Below, piece by piece: positions 43,057 to 52,317 of a DNA stretch of 64,000 nucleotides (its first letter is position 1; every line of letters begins with the position of its first letter). Origin of the DNA: Flavobacterium sp. KJJ. GTDB taxonomy: Bacteria; Bacteroidota; Bacteroidia; Flavobacteriales; Flavobacteriaceae. The stretch lies in the NCBI RefSeq assembly GCF_000708595.2, contig NZ_JARP01000001.1, forward strand, positions 1-64,000, read 5' to 3'. The translations under genes were made by a program, and so were the position numbers. A model generated the notes under the pieces. That model was not told the origin of the DNA. It saw nothing but the letters and a program-made list of their open reading frames with translations, and made no database searches.

Positions 43057-44304
43057 TTACTTTTCAGATCGGAAATCTGCAACCGTATGATATTTTATTT
43101 TATCCCCTTCAAAAACAAAAGTATCAGTTCCAAAAGGGATTTCAGCAGTATTTGATTTGCTTGCCCAAACGATATAGGCTACATTTCCATTAATCGTTTT
43201 TTGTTTCATACTAAAGGAAGAACCTGTAGGAATTACGTTAAAAAAAACTTTGAAAAATTCACGTATTTCTCCCAATCCTTTTATGGGTCCCTGCGGTGTC
43301 ATGATAACAGATTGTTCTGTGTAATCCTTTAGGATTTCATTTAAATTATTATCTCCAAATGCAACGAGATGGTGCATTAAAATTTGTTCTGCTGTATTGT
43401 TCATTGTCGTTTTATTTTTAAATTGAATAGTATCTACTGGTATTTTGAGAAAAGAAGCTGTTGTAGCCCATACCGCTGGAAAGTTCTCAAGAAATGCGGC
43501 ATGTGTAGCATTTGGAATTATGGCAAGTTCAGCGTTGGGTATCATTTTAGAGGCATTTACAACTCTTTGAGTAGTTAAAAACTGATCGTGATTACCAGCC
43601 ATAACAAGAACTGGGCACTTTATAGTTGAAAAAAAATCTTTGCTAATTTGCATCTTAGCTGTAGCGTCACTTACTTTATCAAACATCTCTTGTAAACGAT
43701 CTGGTTCTGGCATTAGCTTTAATTGTTGTTCCCAGTAAACATGATCTATTTTCATCATATCGCTTACTTTTAGATTAATTTTATAATCGCCAGGTTGTGT
43801 TTCAGCAGCCCCAAGAATAATCATTTGCTTAACCCTTGCCGGAAATAGACTTGCTAAACAATAACCCGTATAACCACCGTCGCTAAAGCCAAATACAGTT
43901 ACGCTGTCTTTAGTTACTTCGTTCAAGACAGCAACTACATCTTTAGCTTTTTGTTCGTACGTGTGAGGTTTAGTACCTATGCCAGATTTTCCATGTCCTC
44001 TTGTAGATATTGCAATAACCTGATAACGCTTCGAGAAATTATCTATTAATTCTGCCATTTCGTAGGTAGAACCTACAATACCGCCATGTAGGATCACTAA
44101 TGGTTTTCCGCTGCCATATATTTCGTAATAAATTTTAGTGTCATCTACATTTTTATAATGCCCAGCCGATGGATTATTACCATAAGGTATAGTAGTAGTC
44201 TGTAGAGTATTACTCATGAAAGACTTCATCGCGTGGGACTCTTTTTGCTGACTATAAGCGGGTAAAATTATTACGGAGAGAAGTAATAGAAGTATTTTTT
44301 TCAT
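43057..44304 (-). CDS. Alpha/beta hydrolase fused to a SnoaL-like domain
   Basis: A secreted two-domain protein, about 415 residues. I chose ATG 44304 because it starts a signal peptide (MKKILLLLLSVIILPAYSQ) and avoids overlap with the upstream gene; the longest frame starts at 44352. The hydrolase (about 45-270) has LHGGIVGS, nucleophile GFSDGGYTG and the His in PNATHAAFLENFP. A C-terminal SnoaL-like domain (about 300-415) has HHLVAFGDNNLNEIL and MTPQGPIKGLGEIREFF. Fusion of the two folds suggests a shared substrate. It lies between the alcohol dehydrogenase and an F420-type reductase. Confidence 0.8.
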   Translation of the reverse strand: MKKILLLLLSVIILPAYSQQKESHAMKSFMSNTLQTTTIPYGNNPSAGHYKNVDDTKIYYEIYGSGKPLVILHGGIVGSTYEMAELIDNFSKRYQVIAISTRGHGKSGIGTKPHTYEQKAKDVVAVLNEVTKDSVTVFGFSDGGYTGYCLASLFPARVKQMIILGAAETQPGDYKINLKVSDMMKIDHVYWEQQLKLMPEPDRLQEMFDKVSDATAKMQISKDFFSTIKCPVLVMAGNHDQFLTTQRVVNASKMIPNAELAIIPNATHAAFLENFPAVWATTASFLKIPVDTIQFKNKTTMNNTAEQILMHHLVAFGDNNLNEILKDYTEQSVIMTPQGPIKGLGEIREFFKVFFNVIPTGSSFSMKQKTINGNVAYIVWASKSNTAEIPFGTDTFVFEGDKIKYHTVADFRSEK

Positions 44305-44329
44305 TTTGTAATCTTTAAACAGATAAAAA

Positions 44330-44980
44330 TTAAATAGCTTGCTGTGCCTCACTTAATGTAACGGTTTTACCTAATGCACCAAATTCATGCAAGTCACCAA
44401 ATACCTCAATACGAATAGATTGATTAAGATTTCCAATTCTTAATGGCTCAAAACCATTATCACGAATTAGTTCTTCAATTTCGTTATTAATGCTAGTATC
44501 ATCAGTAGTATAAAATTCAACTGATTTTTCCGGAGTTTGAAAAGAGGCATTTGCAAGTGATGCTGCTCCTAATGTTCCTAATGCTTTTGCGAGTTTCGCA
44601 TGATTAGGTAATAATGTTGAAAGTATTTGCCCGGCTGATTCGTCTGAACCAATTATTTTTTTGAAACCACCATTTTCATCAAGAGCAATTGGATTAGAAG
44701 GATCAACAATAATTTTACCTTCTAATTCTTGTGCATAGGTTTTAAAAAACTCTTTGATTGGATCAAAATAAATAGCTAATACAACAATGTCTGCTTCTTT
44801 GACGGCATCAGCAATGGTTGCTGGTTGTACCAGACTGCCTAATTTTTGATAAAGCTGGTTTGCTTTTTCGATTGTTCTGTCAGCAACAATAACGGAACGA
44901 TTCCCTTTTGTAAGATTTGTAGCAATGGCAGTTCCGATATTTCCAAGACCGATAACTGCGACTTTTGATTTTTGTGTCAT
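44330..44980 (-). CDS. NADP oxidoreductase, F420-dependent-type Rossmann protein
   Basis: A 216-residue cytoplasmic protein with an N-terminal Rossmann motif (VAVIGLGNIGTAIATNL, GxGxxG form) and VADRTIEKANQLYQKLG after it. The family (NADPH-dependent F420 reductase-like, also 6-phosphogluconate dehydrogenase-like NAD-binding) transfers hydride between NADP and a flavin-like or other substrate. F420 is not expected in this organism, so the true substrate is unknown. It is the first of the cluster below the Crp-type gene (102-bp gap). Confidence 0.82.
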   Translation of the reverse strand: MTQKSKVAVIGLGNIGTAIATNLTKGNRSVIVADRTIEKANQLYQKLGSLVQPATIADAVKEADIVVLAIYFDPIKEFFKTYAQELEGKIIVDPSNPIALDENGGFKKIIGSDESAGQILSTLLPNHAKLAKALGTLGAASLANASFQTPEKSVEFYTTDDTSINNEIEELIRDNGFEPLRIGNLNQSIRIEVFGDLHEFGALGKTVTLSEAQQAI

Positions 44981-45082
44981 GACTATTTCTTTTTAATGTT
45001 AACTATAATTTGTGGATACAAATGTCCGACACTAGATGCAGGTAATCCAATGACGTAGTTTAAGAAATAGTCTTGATGTAGA

Positions 45083-45700
45083 TTAAGTATTTTTAGAAAC
45101 CTTACTACGAAGGTTTCGTAATCGGCTTAAAAACTCTGGCGTTACTCCCAGAAAGGCAGCTATTTGTACCTGCGCTATGCGGTTAAGGAGCTGAGGATAA
45201 TTGTTCAAAAAAGATTCATAACGTTCTTCTGCGGTTGAACTAATATTTTGTAATAAACGTTCCTGTAAATGAATAAAACCGTTTTCTATTAATACTCTGA
45301 AAATACGGTCGAATATTGGAGACTGTTTATATAATGAGATAAGATCATCGAGGCTTATTTGCAAGACAACCGTATCTTCCAATGCATCAATATTCAAAGT
45401 AGAAGGCTTAATTCTATGAAAACTTCCAAGGTCATTTATCCAATAATTTTCTGTTCCAAATTGTAAAATATGAATGTTACCTTTTTTATCAACATTATAG
45501 GTTCTCAGGCAACCTCTGACTACGAAATTAAACTGTGTGCAAATATCACCTTCCTGTAAAATATACTGTCTTTTTCTGTAAAATCTGGAATGAAACTTTT
45601 CTTTTACCAAATCTTTCTCCTTGTCATTTAATACATAACCTCTTTTTTCGAAGTAATCAAGTAAAGGTGCGACGGCGATTATTGATGCTGATTTATCCAT
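45083..45700 (-). CDS. Crp-type transcriptional regulator
   Basis: A 205-residue regulator with a cNMP-type barrel (about 25-125; RKRQYILQEGDICTQFNFVVRGCLRTY) and a C-terminal helix-turn-helix (IAQVQIAAFLGVTPEFLSRLRN). The recognition helix PEFLSRLR is as in the common Bacteroidota Crp-like regulators. It precedes the oxidoreductase cluster in the same direction and may control it. A copy of the 25-bp AraC-like motif lies 262 nt upstream of its start. Confidence 0.86.
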   Translation of the reverse strand: MDKSASIIAVAPLLDYFEKRGYVLNDKEKDLVKEKFHSRFYRKRQYILQEGDICTQFNFVVRGCLRTYNVDKKGNIHILQFGTENYWINDLGSFHRIKPSTLNIDALEDTVVLQISLDDLISLYKQSPIFDRIFRVLIENGFIHLQERLLQNISSTAEERYESFLNNYPQLLNRIAQVQIAAFLGVTPEFLSRLRNLRSKVSKNT

Positions 45701-46019
45701 TGATTATATTTAATAACAATCTGTAAACTGATTTACAAATTATTTAAGACGTACAAATTTATGTATTTTCAAACGCAATTTTGTTTTTCATCTGGTATAT
45801 CAAAAAATACTTGTGATTAGCTGTATTTTCTAAAATATTTTATATCCCGTCGATATTACCCTAAGTACACAAAGTATCACTTCGCAAAATGTTCAGTTGC
45901 ACATTCGAACATAAATTCAGGAGAGCTTTATTTTGCTGGCTTTCTATATATTAAATACGAATGCGCCATAATTTTGCCACAAAACTTATAGTACATTTAA
46001 TGGACAACTTAATGAAATA
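45701..46019. other. Intergenic region with AraC-like motif copy 1
   Basis: 319 bp. It holds a minus-strand TAAATTTG box at 45754-45761 (54 nt before the Crp-type start) and the 25-bp motif at 45962-45986. Nothing else was seen. Confidence 0.45.
45962..45986 (-). promoter_or_regulatory. AraC-like 25-bp motif, copy 1
   Basis: The minus strand reads AGTTTTGTGGCA, then AAATTATGGCGCA, with the direct repeat TGGCA...TGGCG spaced 11 bp. Nearly the same element recurs at 47717 and 53678, each time followed by GTATT or similar on the minus strand. Confidence 0.5.
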
Positions 46020-47324
46020 TTAGTTTTTGTACCGCTTTAAATTGACAGCATTAAATGAATACGAAACCATTAAATAACTCCAAAAAGCCAATTTGTTTTC
46101 ATCTTGTATTTTAGGAAGATATTGCATTGCGCTTGATGACTGATAAAAAGAAAAAGCACCATTGATTTCTAATTCCTTTACAGGAATATATTTTAGTGAA
46201 AGATCATTTTCGAAACCAAGGAATTTTTTTACTTCCTGACCTGAATTATTGAGAAAGTGATATTGTGTATAAAAGAGATGAAAATCAGAACGAAATGATA
46301 ATTTGGTATTCAATGGAATTGTCGCAAAGAGATAAGGGTTTATTAAGCCTTTTCCGCCAACATCAGCAGGGAAGCGGGTAAATACATTCATATTTCCGTT
46401 AAACTTCCAGGTTACGCCATACAAAACGTCAAAATCTCCAGAGCTTGCGGGGGATAATTGAGAACTGCTCCCGCTGATTATTTCTGCACCTAAACGCCAG
46501 CTGGATTTTTGAAGAGACAATTTAATTTCCGGCTGAAAATAATAGGCAAATAACTTTTGGCCTTTAGGATTATTTCCAAACTGTAAATAAGAGTTGAGAG
46601 TGTAATACCATCGGTTTTTTTTAAATTCAATTCTTCCTCCGGATGTTGCCCGCGTATACATTTCCCCAGATTTTGCATCCTTTAAAAAATCAACAACATT
46701 AAGAGAATTAAAAGAAAAGTTGCTACCAGATGTATAATTAAAATAATTCATTAACAGGTATTTGTAACGATTGGATGTAACCGGAGAATAGGCCGCGTCA
46801 AACTCATTGCCATAATTTCGTGTAAATAAAAAGAAGAAATCATTGGAGAAGTGTTTGGAATATTTCATAATGCGTATTCCTTCATGTGCTCTTCCTTGCT
46901 GTGCCCATGGAGCATCAGAGAAAAGTCTTCCGTTGTCGAGCAGGATACTTTGTCTACCTAAGCGTATATTTACTGCTTTGAACTTCGTCTCTAAAAATAA
47001 CTGGTAAAAATTTACACTTCCTACTTTCGATCCTTTGTTATCCTGATCCCAGAGATGGATTTCCTGTAAATCTGATTTTATCAGCCATTTTTCGCTTTCG
47101 TACTGAACAGAAATTCTGTTTCGCTGTGCAATATAAAAATAAGGATCAATGGAGTCGTTCGGCGGTAATATATAATTTGAAGTAAATTCAGCTCTTGGTC
47201 TTATTTCTACATTCATTAAGAAGTGTTTAGATAAGCTGTCGCTCTGTTGAGCCATTGATTGATATAAAGAAACAAACAGTAACACAGAAGTGATAGCTAA
47301 TTTTCCCAGAACTTTTACTGCCAT
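46020..47324 (-). CDS. Alginate-export-type outer-membrane porin
   Basis: A 434-residue beta barrel with a signal peptide (VLGKLAITSVLLFVSLYQSMAQ). The start NVEIRPRAEFTSNY, KWLIKSDLQEIHLWDQDN and the motif VNIRLGRQSILLDNGRLF...PWAQQGRAHEGIRI are the alginate-export (AlgE-like) family signature. It ends in alternating strands with the last being SYSFNAVNLKRYKN. The transported compound is not known; most relatives are not alginate-specific. It stands alone with a 707-bp upstream gap holding the second AraC-like motif. Confidence 0.82.
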   Translation of the reverse strand: MAVKVLGKLAITSVLLFVSLYQSMAQQSDSLSKHFLMNVEIRPRAEFTSNYILPPNDSIDPYFYIAQRNRISVQYESEKWLIKSDLQEIHLWDQDNKGSKVGSVNFYQLFLETKFKAVNIRLGRQSILLDNGRLFSDAPWAQQGRAHEGIRIMKYSKHFSNDFFFLFTRNYGNEFDAAYSPVTSNRYKYLLMNYFNYTSGSNFSFNSLNVVDFLKDAKSGEMYTRATSGGRIEFKKNRWYYTLNSYLQFGNNPKGQKLFAYYFQPEIKLSLQKSSWRLGAEIISGSSSQLSPASSGDFDVLYGVTWKFNGNMNVFTRFPADVGGKGLINPYLFATIPLNTKLSFRSDFHLFYTQYHFLNNSGQEVKKFLGFENDLSLKYIPVKELEINGAFSFYQSSSAMQYLPKIQDENKLAFWSYLMVSYSFNAVNLKRYKN

Positions 47325-47716
47325 AAACTTTATATTCTACTAATTCAGTATACAATGCAATAATAATGAATTTATTTCAAGATTTGCATAGTGAAAAATT
47401 CAATAACAACATTACCGTTTATTGTTGTGTTTATATTGCTCTGTTTCGAGAGAAATACGCCAGTTTTTTGCATCAGTTGAGTTACAGGAAGTAATCAAAA
47501 AAAGGGAAAGAATGATGAGATGTCGTTTGAACAGCAGATGAAAACAATTTAAGAGAATTAAAAACTTAATTTTTCTTGGTGTTCAAATACTGTTAAATTA
47601 TCAAATGATAAACTTAAAATTTACCATATTTTCGTATAAATACGAAATCTAAAAGTTTCGAACCTAAATTTCTTTAGGTCTCGATTTTTCTGGATATCTG
47701 GATTTAAAAATACCTA

Positions 47717-47741
47717 TGTGCCACGATTCTGCCACAAAACT
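47717..47741 (-). promoter_or_regulatory. AraC-like 25-bp motif, copy 2
   Basis: The minus strand reads AGTTTTGTGGCA, then GAATCGTGGCACA. It contains the clean direct repeat GTGGCAg / GTGGCAc, 11 bp apart. It lies 393 nt upstream of the alginate-export-type gene, in a 707-bp gap that otherwise holds a small hairpin (ACCTAAA / TTTAGGT near 47662-47679) and the terminator at 47961. Confidence 0.55.
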
Positions 47742-47960
47742 TTCCCTCGTGAAATATCTTTGAAAAACAGCCTTAAGTTTTATGGCAAAAAAGGCATCCA
47801 CTCCAGATCATAAAAAACACCGATTTTCCATTAATCTGTAAAATCGCTAAAAATCCATTAGGCATCGATTTTACATTGATGAAAATAGTTTACAATTAAA
47901 ATTTGTAGTTTTTTTGCAACAATATAATAACTAATTTTAGTTATGGTTAAGGAAAAAAAA

Positions 47961-48014
47961 AGATATGCAAACAACAATGTAGCTTAGATTATTCTACATT
48001 TTGTTTGCATATCT
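47961..48014 (-). terminator. Long-stem intrinsic terminator
   Basis: AGATATGCAAACAA (47961 on) pairs with TTGTTTGCATATCT (ending 48014), extended by AATGTAG / CTACATT with one bulged base; the loop is about 11 nt. On the minus strand the stem is followed by nine U. It ends the Vps62/crystallin lipoprotein gene. Confidence 0.88.
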
Positions 48015-48031
48015 AAAATTGAAATGGGAGT

Positions 48032-49333
48032 TTATATAGCGCTAATCTTTACAGAACTTGCCTTATCGTTAAAACTTCCTAAACAAGAATTATTTCCTGT
48101 TATTACAACAGATTCTCCTCCAAAATTATCATTTTGATACATTGTAATTTTATATCCGCTTTCCAAGCGAACTGAAGACAAATCGTCATTTACAATACCA
48201 TAAGATTTTAATTGAGCCAATGTGTAATTTCCAGCAGGCAGCGCAATTGCGTAACCAGTGTAATTGCAATTTTGATAAACTGTTACAATACCTCCAGCTG
48301 ATGCATTATATTTATTATTAGTATAAGTGCGTGAAAAATTGCCAACGCCATCAAAATAATTATCGGCTAATTTTGCAGGATCTGTTGCAAATTCTCCACC
48401 TTGTACAATCGCATCATCTCCATCATTCCATGCCCAAGGAGCATTGGCACCGCCAGTTTTAAAATCATTTCCTGTAAATCCTCCAGCAGGACTAGAAAAC
48501 AATTGGGTGTTGAATCGCTGATCCCATAATCCTCCTGTTTCAAAAATATCTACAAGTTTATACTCCACATAATTATCGTAATTATCAGCTGGTATTTGAG
48601 CAGTTCCGCTTGCCGAAGGGTAGTAGATAATTCCATCTCCATCTATATCATGCTGTGGCCAGGCTTTAAGGCTATGCCCCTTAGCATCTTGTGCTGTAAC
48701 AGGATGTAATTCTCCGTTATAATCTCTCATTTGCAATGTTCCGTCGATACTTTCCAATCCGTTTACAAAAGAACTTCCAGATGGTACATATGAAAAGAAA
48801 TCGGAATGACTTACTGTAACGGCTCCTTTTAAAGACCCATAAGCAGATCCATCTTTTTCTACGATCATTAACACTCCTTCTAAATCATTTTCATGTTGGT
48901 CTAATGAATATAAAAGAGGGTTATCTGTCCAGTCTCGTGGAGAAAAAAAAGCATACGTAATGAACCAATGCGTTTTAGATTCTACTATTGAATAGTAACA
49001 ATGTGCGGCTAATGCATTGGCAAAAGCAGGAAGATTATTCCAGTTGTTTTCACCATTCCAGTCATTGTCATAATTAATAGCAGTAAGATAATCTGATTTT
49101 CCTCCTTCGGCGTAAGTTCCTGTAGCATCTACATCTTTATAATGAATTGGTGCCCATCTTCTTGCCAGATCAGAAATAGCTGCAACGCTTATTTTTTTGG
49201 TGTTTTGTTGTTTTTCTGCCACAGCAGTAGTTTCTGATTCATCCAGTGTCGTGTCTTGACATGAAAATGCAAGAGCACTTAACATAATAACCAACACTTT
49301 ACTGAATACTTTTTTTCGATTCTGTTTTTTCAT
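48032..49333 (-). CDS. Lipoprotein with Vps62-like domain and beta/gamma-crystallin domain
   Basis: A 433-residue surface lipoprotein (lipobox LAFSC, Cys25). The N-terminal domain (about 50-320) has RRWAPIHYKD, HWFITYAFFSPRDW, HENDLEGVLM and HSLKAWPQHDIDG, a pattern like Vps62-related secreted proteins. The C-terminal part (about 345-433) is a two-motif beta/gamma-crystallin domain: VTVYQNCNYTGYAI with NDDLSSV and ITMYQNDNFGGESV with NDKASSV, the (N/D)(N/D)xxSS calcium sites. It is a likely extracellular calcium-binding protein. A strong terminator follows. The biological role is unknown. Confidence 0.8.
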   Translation of the reverse strand: MKKQNRKKVFSKVLVIMLSALAFSCQDTTLDESETTAVAEKQQNTKKISVAAISDLARRWAPIHYKDVDATGTYAEGGKSDYLTAINYDNDWNGENNWNNLPAFANALAAHCYYSIVESKTHWFITYAFFSPRDWTDNPLLYSLDQHENDLEGVLMIVEKDGSAYGSLKGAVTVSHSDFFSYVPSGSSFVNGLESIDGTLQMRDYNGELHPVTAQDAKGHSLKAWPQHDIDGDGIIYYPSASGTAQIPADNYDNYVEYKLVDIFETGGLWDQRFNTQLFSSPAGGFTGNDFKTGGANAPWAWNDGDDAIVQGGEFATDPAKLADNYFDGVGNFSRTYTNNKYNASAGGIVTVYQNCNYTGYAIALPAGNYTLAQLKSYGIVNDDLSSVRLESGYKITMYQNDNFGGESVVITGNNSCLGSFNDKASSVKISAI

Positions 49334-49810
49334 AATTTTAGTTTTAACTGTTTATAACCTATTTAAAATTCCTTAATTTGGATGAAATTATTTGAGAGCT
49401 ATTTGCAAATGAGAAATAAAAAAATACTCATCAGCACTAAAAACTTATTTCGAAAATCTGTTCTATCGAATTTTTTTTGAATTATAATTCTTATTTAATT
49501 GTAAGTACTTAAAAGGATAAATCGTACTATCTTGCTTACATTATAATACTGTTAACAAAAAGTTAATAGGATTAGGATTATTTGTTGTTTTCGAATTCAA
49601 TTAAAATAAGGATATGAAATTAGCATGCATGGCAGTAATATTGCATTTATACAGAAGATGTGATCCTAATATTGTGCGGATCAAGATATGTTACCAATAA
49701 ATTAAATTATAGTTAAGAGCCTGTCTGTGTTGTGTTTTAATATAATTTATCCTCACATTTACAAATAGTAATAGAGTATAAATCCACTTATTTTATAATA
49801 GTATCCAAAC
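49334..49810. other. Intergenic region between divergent genes
   Basis: 477 bp between the lipoprotein and polyphosphate kinase genes. It must hold both promoters. No shared-layout promoter, clear TAnnTTTG box or ORF was found. Confidence 0.4.
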
Positions 49811-51829
49811 GTGCAGAACTATCTTATTTCTTCAGAAATCTCGTGGCTTTCTTTCAATAATTGTATTTTGGATGAAGCTGATGACTCAAATAATTCGTTA
49901 TACGAAAGAATTAAATTTTTGGCTATTCATTCTTCTAATTTAGACGAATTTTTCAGGGTTAAAATCAGAAAGCTGCTGATTAAAAATTCAAAGAAAAATA
50001 ATGATCTGCTGCAAAAAATTCTAACTGAAGTAAATCAGCAGCAAAAGAGATTCGGAGCAGTTTGGAACAGTTCGATATTGCCTGAACTGGCATCTAATAA
50101 TATTGTATATTATGAAGATCAGGAGCTTTTAACAGAACATCTGCACGAGATTGAATATTATTTTAAAAGTATTATTTTGTCTTATATTCAGGTGATTTAT
50201 ATTTCTGTAAATCAGCCTAAAACCTATTTTTTAAATAATCGAAGTTTATACTTTTTGGTAAAATTAAAAGATACTTCAGGCAACTATAATTATGCTTATC
50301 TGAATATCCCTTCGGATAAACTGGATCGTTATAAACAATTGCAAAGTCAAGGAGATACGCATTATATTATTTCGATTGATACTATAATAAAGAATTGTTT
50401 GTCGCTAATATTTCCTTCTGGAAAAGTAGTTTCTTGTAATGCTATAAAATTAAATCGCGATGAAAATTATTTGATAGAAGACGAAAACTCCGGCGATCTG
50501 ATAGCGAAAATTGAAGCCAAGATCGAAGAGCGTAAACGCGGTTCATCGACAAGATTTCTGTATGATTCTAATATGGATTCTGAGGCGATTTCGGTATGCA
50601 AAAAAGCTTTCCGCCTTAAAAAAGATGAAATGATAAAGGGCGGAAGCCATCATAATCTTTATGATTTATTCAAGTTTCCAAATCCTGTTAAACCAAATCT
50701 TCAAGGAAAAAATTATCCGGGCCTCAAACATTTGCCTTTTGAAAGCGGCAAGTCAATTTTCAGCAGTATTGATAAACAGAATCAATTGCTTTATTTTCCG
50801 TATCAATCGTATTATTATGTACTTCAATTTTTTAATCAGGCGGCAATCAATCGAAATGTTCTCGAGATAAAAATTACCTTATATCGTATTTCATCGCAAT
50901 CTTTAATTGCAAATGCCTTGATAAGTGCTGCTAAAAACGGCAAAAAAGTTACTGTTTTTGTTGAGGTTAAAGCACGCTTTGATGAATACAATAACTTATT
51001 CTGGTCTCGCGAAATGAAAAATGCAGGCATCAAAATTATTCAAAGCATGCCGAATTTAAAGGTTCATGCCAAAGTTGCTATGGTAACTATGAAAGACAAG
51101 TATGGAAATAAGAAACATTATAATTATTTGTCAACGGGAAATTTTAATGAAAGCACAGCAAATGTTTATTCTGATTTTGGATTTTTCACCTCAGAAAAAA
51201 AATATGCAGATGACTTAAAAAAGGTCTTTACATTTTTAAAAACCAAGAAAATAGGACAAGAACCAAAACATATTTTGGTGGCAAGTTTTAACATGAAAGA
51301 TAAGTTGCTGGAATTAATAGATCAAGAAATAAAAAATAAAAAAGCCGGTAAAGAGGCTGCCGTATTTTTGAAAGTAAATGGAGTTGACGAGAAAGATATT
51401 ATTGATAAACTTGTTGAAGCAAGCAGGGCAGGTGTTGAGATAACGCTTATAGTACGTGGAATTTGCACTTTACTTCAAGGAATCAAAAATGTAAGCGAGA
51501 ATATAAAAATCTTTAGGATTGTAGATATGTTTTTGGAGCATTCCAGAATTTATAAGTTTGCAAATAATGGTGCGGAAAAAATCTATTTGTCATCTGCTGA
51601 TATGTTAAGCCGAAATTTAAATAGAAGAATAGAAGTTGCTTTTCCGTTGTACGATGAAAAACATATTGCTTATATCAATAAAATTATTCAGATGCAATTA
51701 GAAGACAATACAAAAAGAAGAACCATAAATAGTCAAGGAAATAATGAATTGGATATTCCAAGTACAGTTGAGCCAAGACGTGCACAGACCGAAACTTATA
51801 ATTGGATTTTGGAGAATAATAAAGAATGA
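49811..51829 (+). CDS. ppk1: Polyphosphate kinase
   Basis: A 672-residue PPK1 that makes inorganic polyphosphate from ATP. The family order is complete: N domain (EISWLSFNNCILDEADD...FLAIHSSNLDEFFRVK), head domain, and two catalytic domains with NLKVHAKVAMV (phospho-acceptor His419), YLSTGNFNE, then the second histidine His577 (FLEHSRIYKF) and YLSSADMLSRNLNRRIEV. The start codon is GTG. It is shorter than E. coli PPK (688) but includes all domains. A strong terminator follows. Polyphosphate is often tied to stress survival, fitting this region. Confidence 0.93.
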   Translation: MQNYLISSEISWLSFNNCILDEADDSNNSLYERIKFLAIHSSNLDEFFRVKIRKLLIKNSKKNNDLLQKILTEVNQQQKRFGAVWNSSILPELASNNIVYYEDQELLTEHLHEIEYYFKSIILSYIQVIYISVNQPKTYFLNNRSLYFLVKLKDTSGNYNYAYLNIPSDKLDRYKQLQSQGDTHYIISIDTIIKNCLSLIFPSGKVVSCNAIKLNRDENYLIEDENSGDLIAKIEAKIEERKRGSSTRFLYDSNMDSEAISVCKKAFRLKKDEMIKGGSHHNLYDLFKFPNPVKPNLQGKNYPGLKHLPFESGKSIFSSIDKQNQLLYFPYQSYYYVLQFFNQAAINRNVLEIKITLYRISSQSLIANALISAAKNGKKVTVFVEVKARFDEYNNLFWSREMKNAGIKIIQSMPNLKVHAKVAMVTMKDKYGNKKHYNYLSTGNFNESTANVYSDFGFFTSEKKYADDLKKVFTFLKTKKIGQEPKHILVASFNMKDKLLELIDQEIKNKKAGKEAAVFLKVNGVDEKDIIDKLVEASRAGVEITLIVRGICTLLQGIKNVSENIKIFRIVDMFLEHSRIYKFANNGAEKIYLSSADMLSRNLNRRIEVAFPLYDEKHIAYINKIIQMQLEDNTKRRTINSQGNNELDIPSTVEPRRAQTETYNWILENNKE

Positions 51830-51864
51830 TGTTTTATTTAAACATAACTTTGCCTTAAGGAAAA

Positions 51865-51890
51865 AAAGCCTGAACATAATGTCAGGCTTT
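51865..51890 (+). terminator. Intrinsic terminator
   Basis: AAAGCCTGA (51865-51873) pairs with TCAGGCTTT (51882-51890) around an 8-nt loop, 36 nt after the polyphosphate kinase stop. The T run is short. Confidence 0.75.
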
Positions 51891-51917
51891 CCATAATAAA
51901 ATTTAAAGATTGTTATT

Positions 51918-52064
51918 TTATTTAGTATACTTTTTTCTCAGGATATTTATTTCCTTATGACCAATTCCCATTTCCTGCTGCAAAAACTTTTCTATACTTC
52001 CATATTGTGTTTTGATCCCCGCAAAAAAAAAGTTGCGAATAAGTTCTGGTTTTAAAGCCTTAAT
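51918..52064 (-). pseudogene. C-terminal remnant of a protein-tyrosine phosphatase
   Basis: 48 in-frame codons with no start read IKALKPELIRN...QYGSIEKFLQQEMGIGHKEI...LRKKYTK and stop. The YGSxExxL, (E/G)xG(I/L) and LR pattern is the C-terminal end of the bacterial tyrosine/serine phosphatase family (Y_phosphatase3). The catalytic part is gone; a stop codon directly precedes the fragment. Confidence 0.55.
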
Positions 52065-52082
52065 TTAGTCGAAAACCCGCTA

Positions 52083-52316
52083 TAGTAAGGGAACCTTATT
52101 TTTTTTTATTTTACTGTACAGACCTAACTCTTTCATATGCCTTCCCACTGTTGAAATTGAAATTTGATATCCCGAATTTTCAAGCTCTATTTTAATTCTT
52201 GGCTTTCCATACCTTTGTTCAGTAGCAAAAAATATTGAGGTTATTTTTTTCCTGTATTAATATTTTTCTATTTGTTCTTCTGTAATATACTGATTTTTCC
52301 ATCTTAGGTATTTGTA
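52083..52316 (-). pseudogene. Degenerate IS3-family transposase (OrfB) fragment
   Basis: A 78-codon frame without start, containing one internal TAA, reads YKYLRWKNQYITEEQI..., then IFFATEQRYGKPRIKIELEN and YQISISTVGRHMKELGLYSK. RYGxPRIxxEL and GYxISxxTVxRxMKELGL are the conserved helix-turn-helix-like part of IS150/IS3 OrfB. The DDE catalytic part and both ends are missing. It lies directly beside the phosphatase remnant, and both read on the minus strand in the same frame. Confidence 0.7.
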
Positions 52317-52317
52317 A

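Noticed and set aside
44305..44352. Extended start of the hydrolase-SnoaL fusion
   Set aside because: It overlaps the upstream oxidoreductase gene and would bury the signal peptide.
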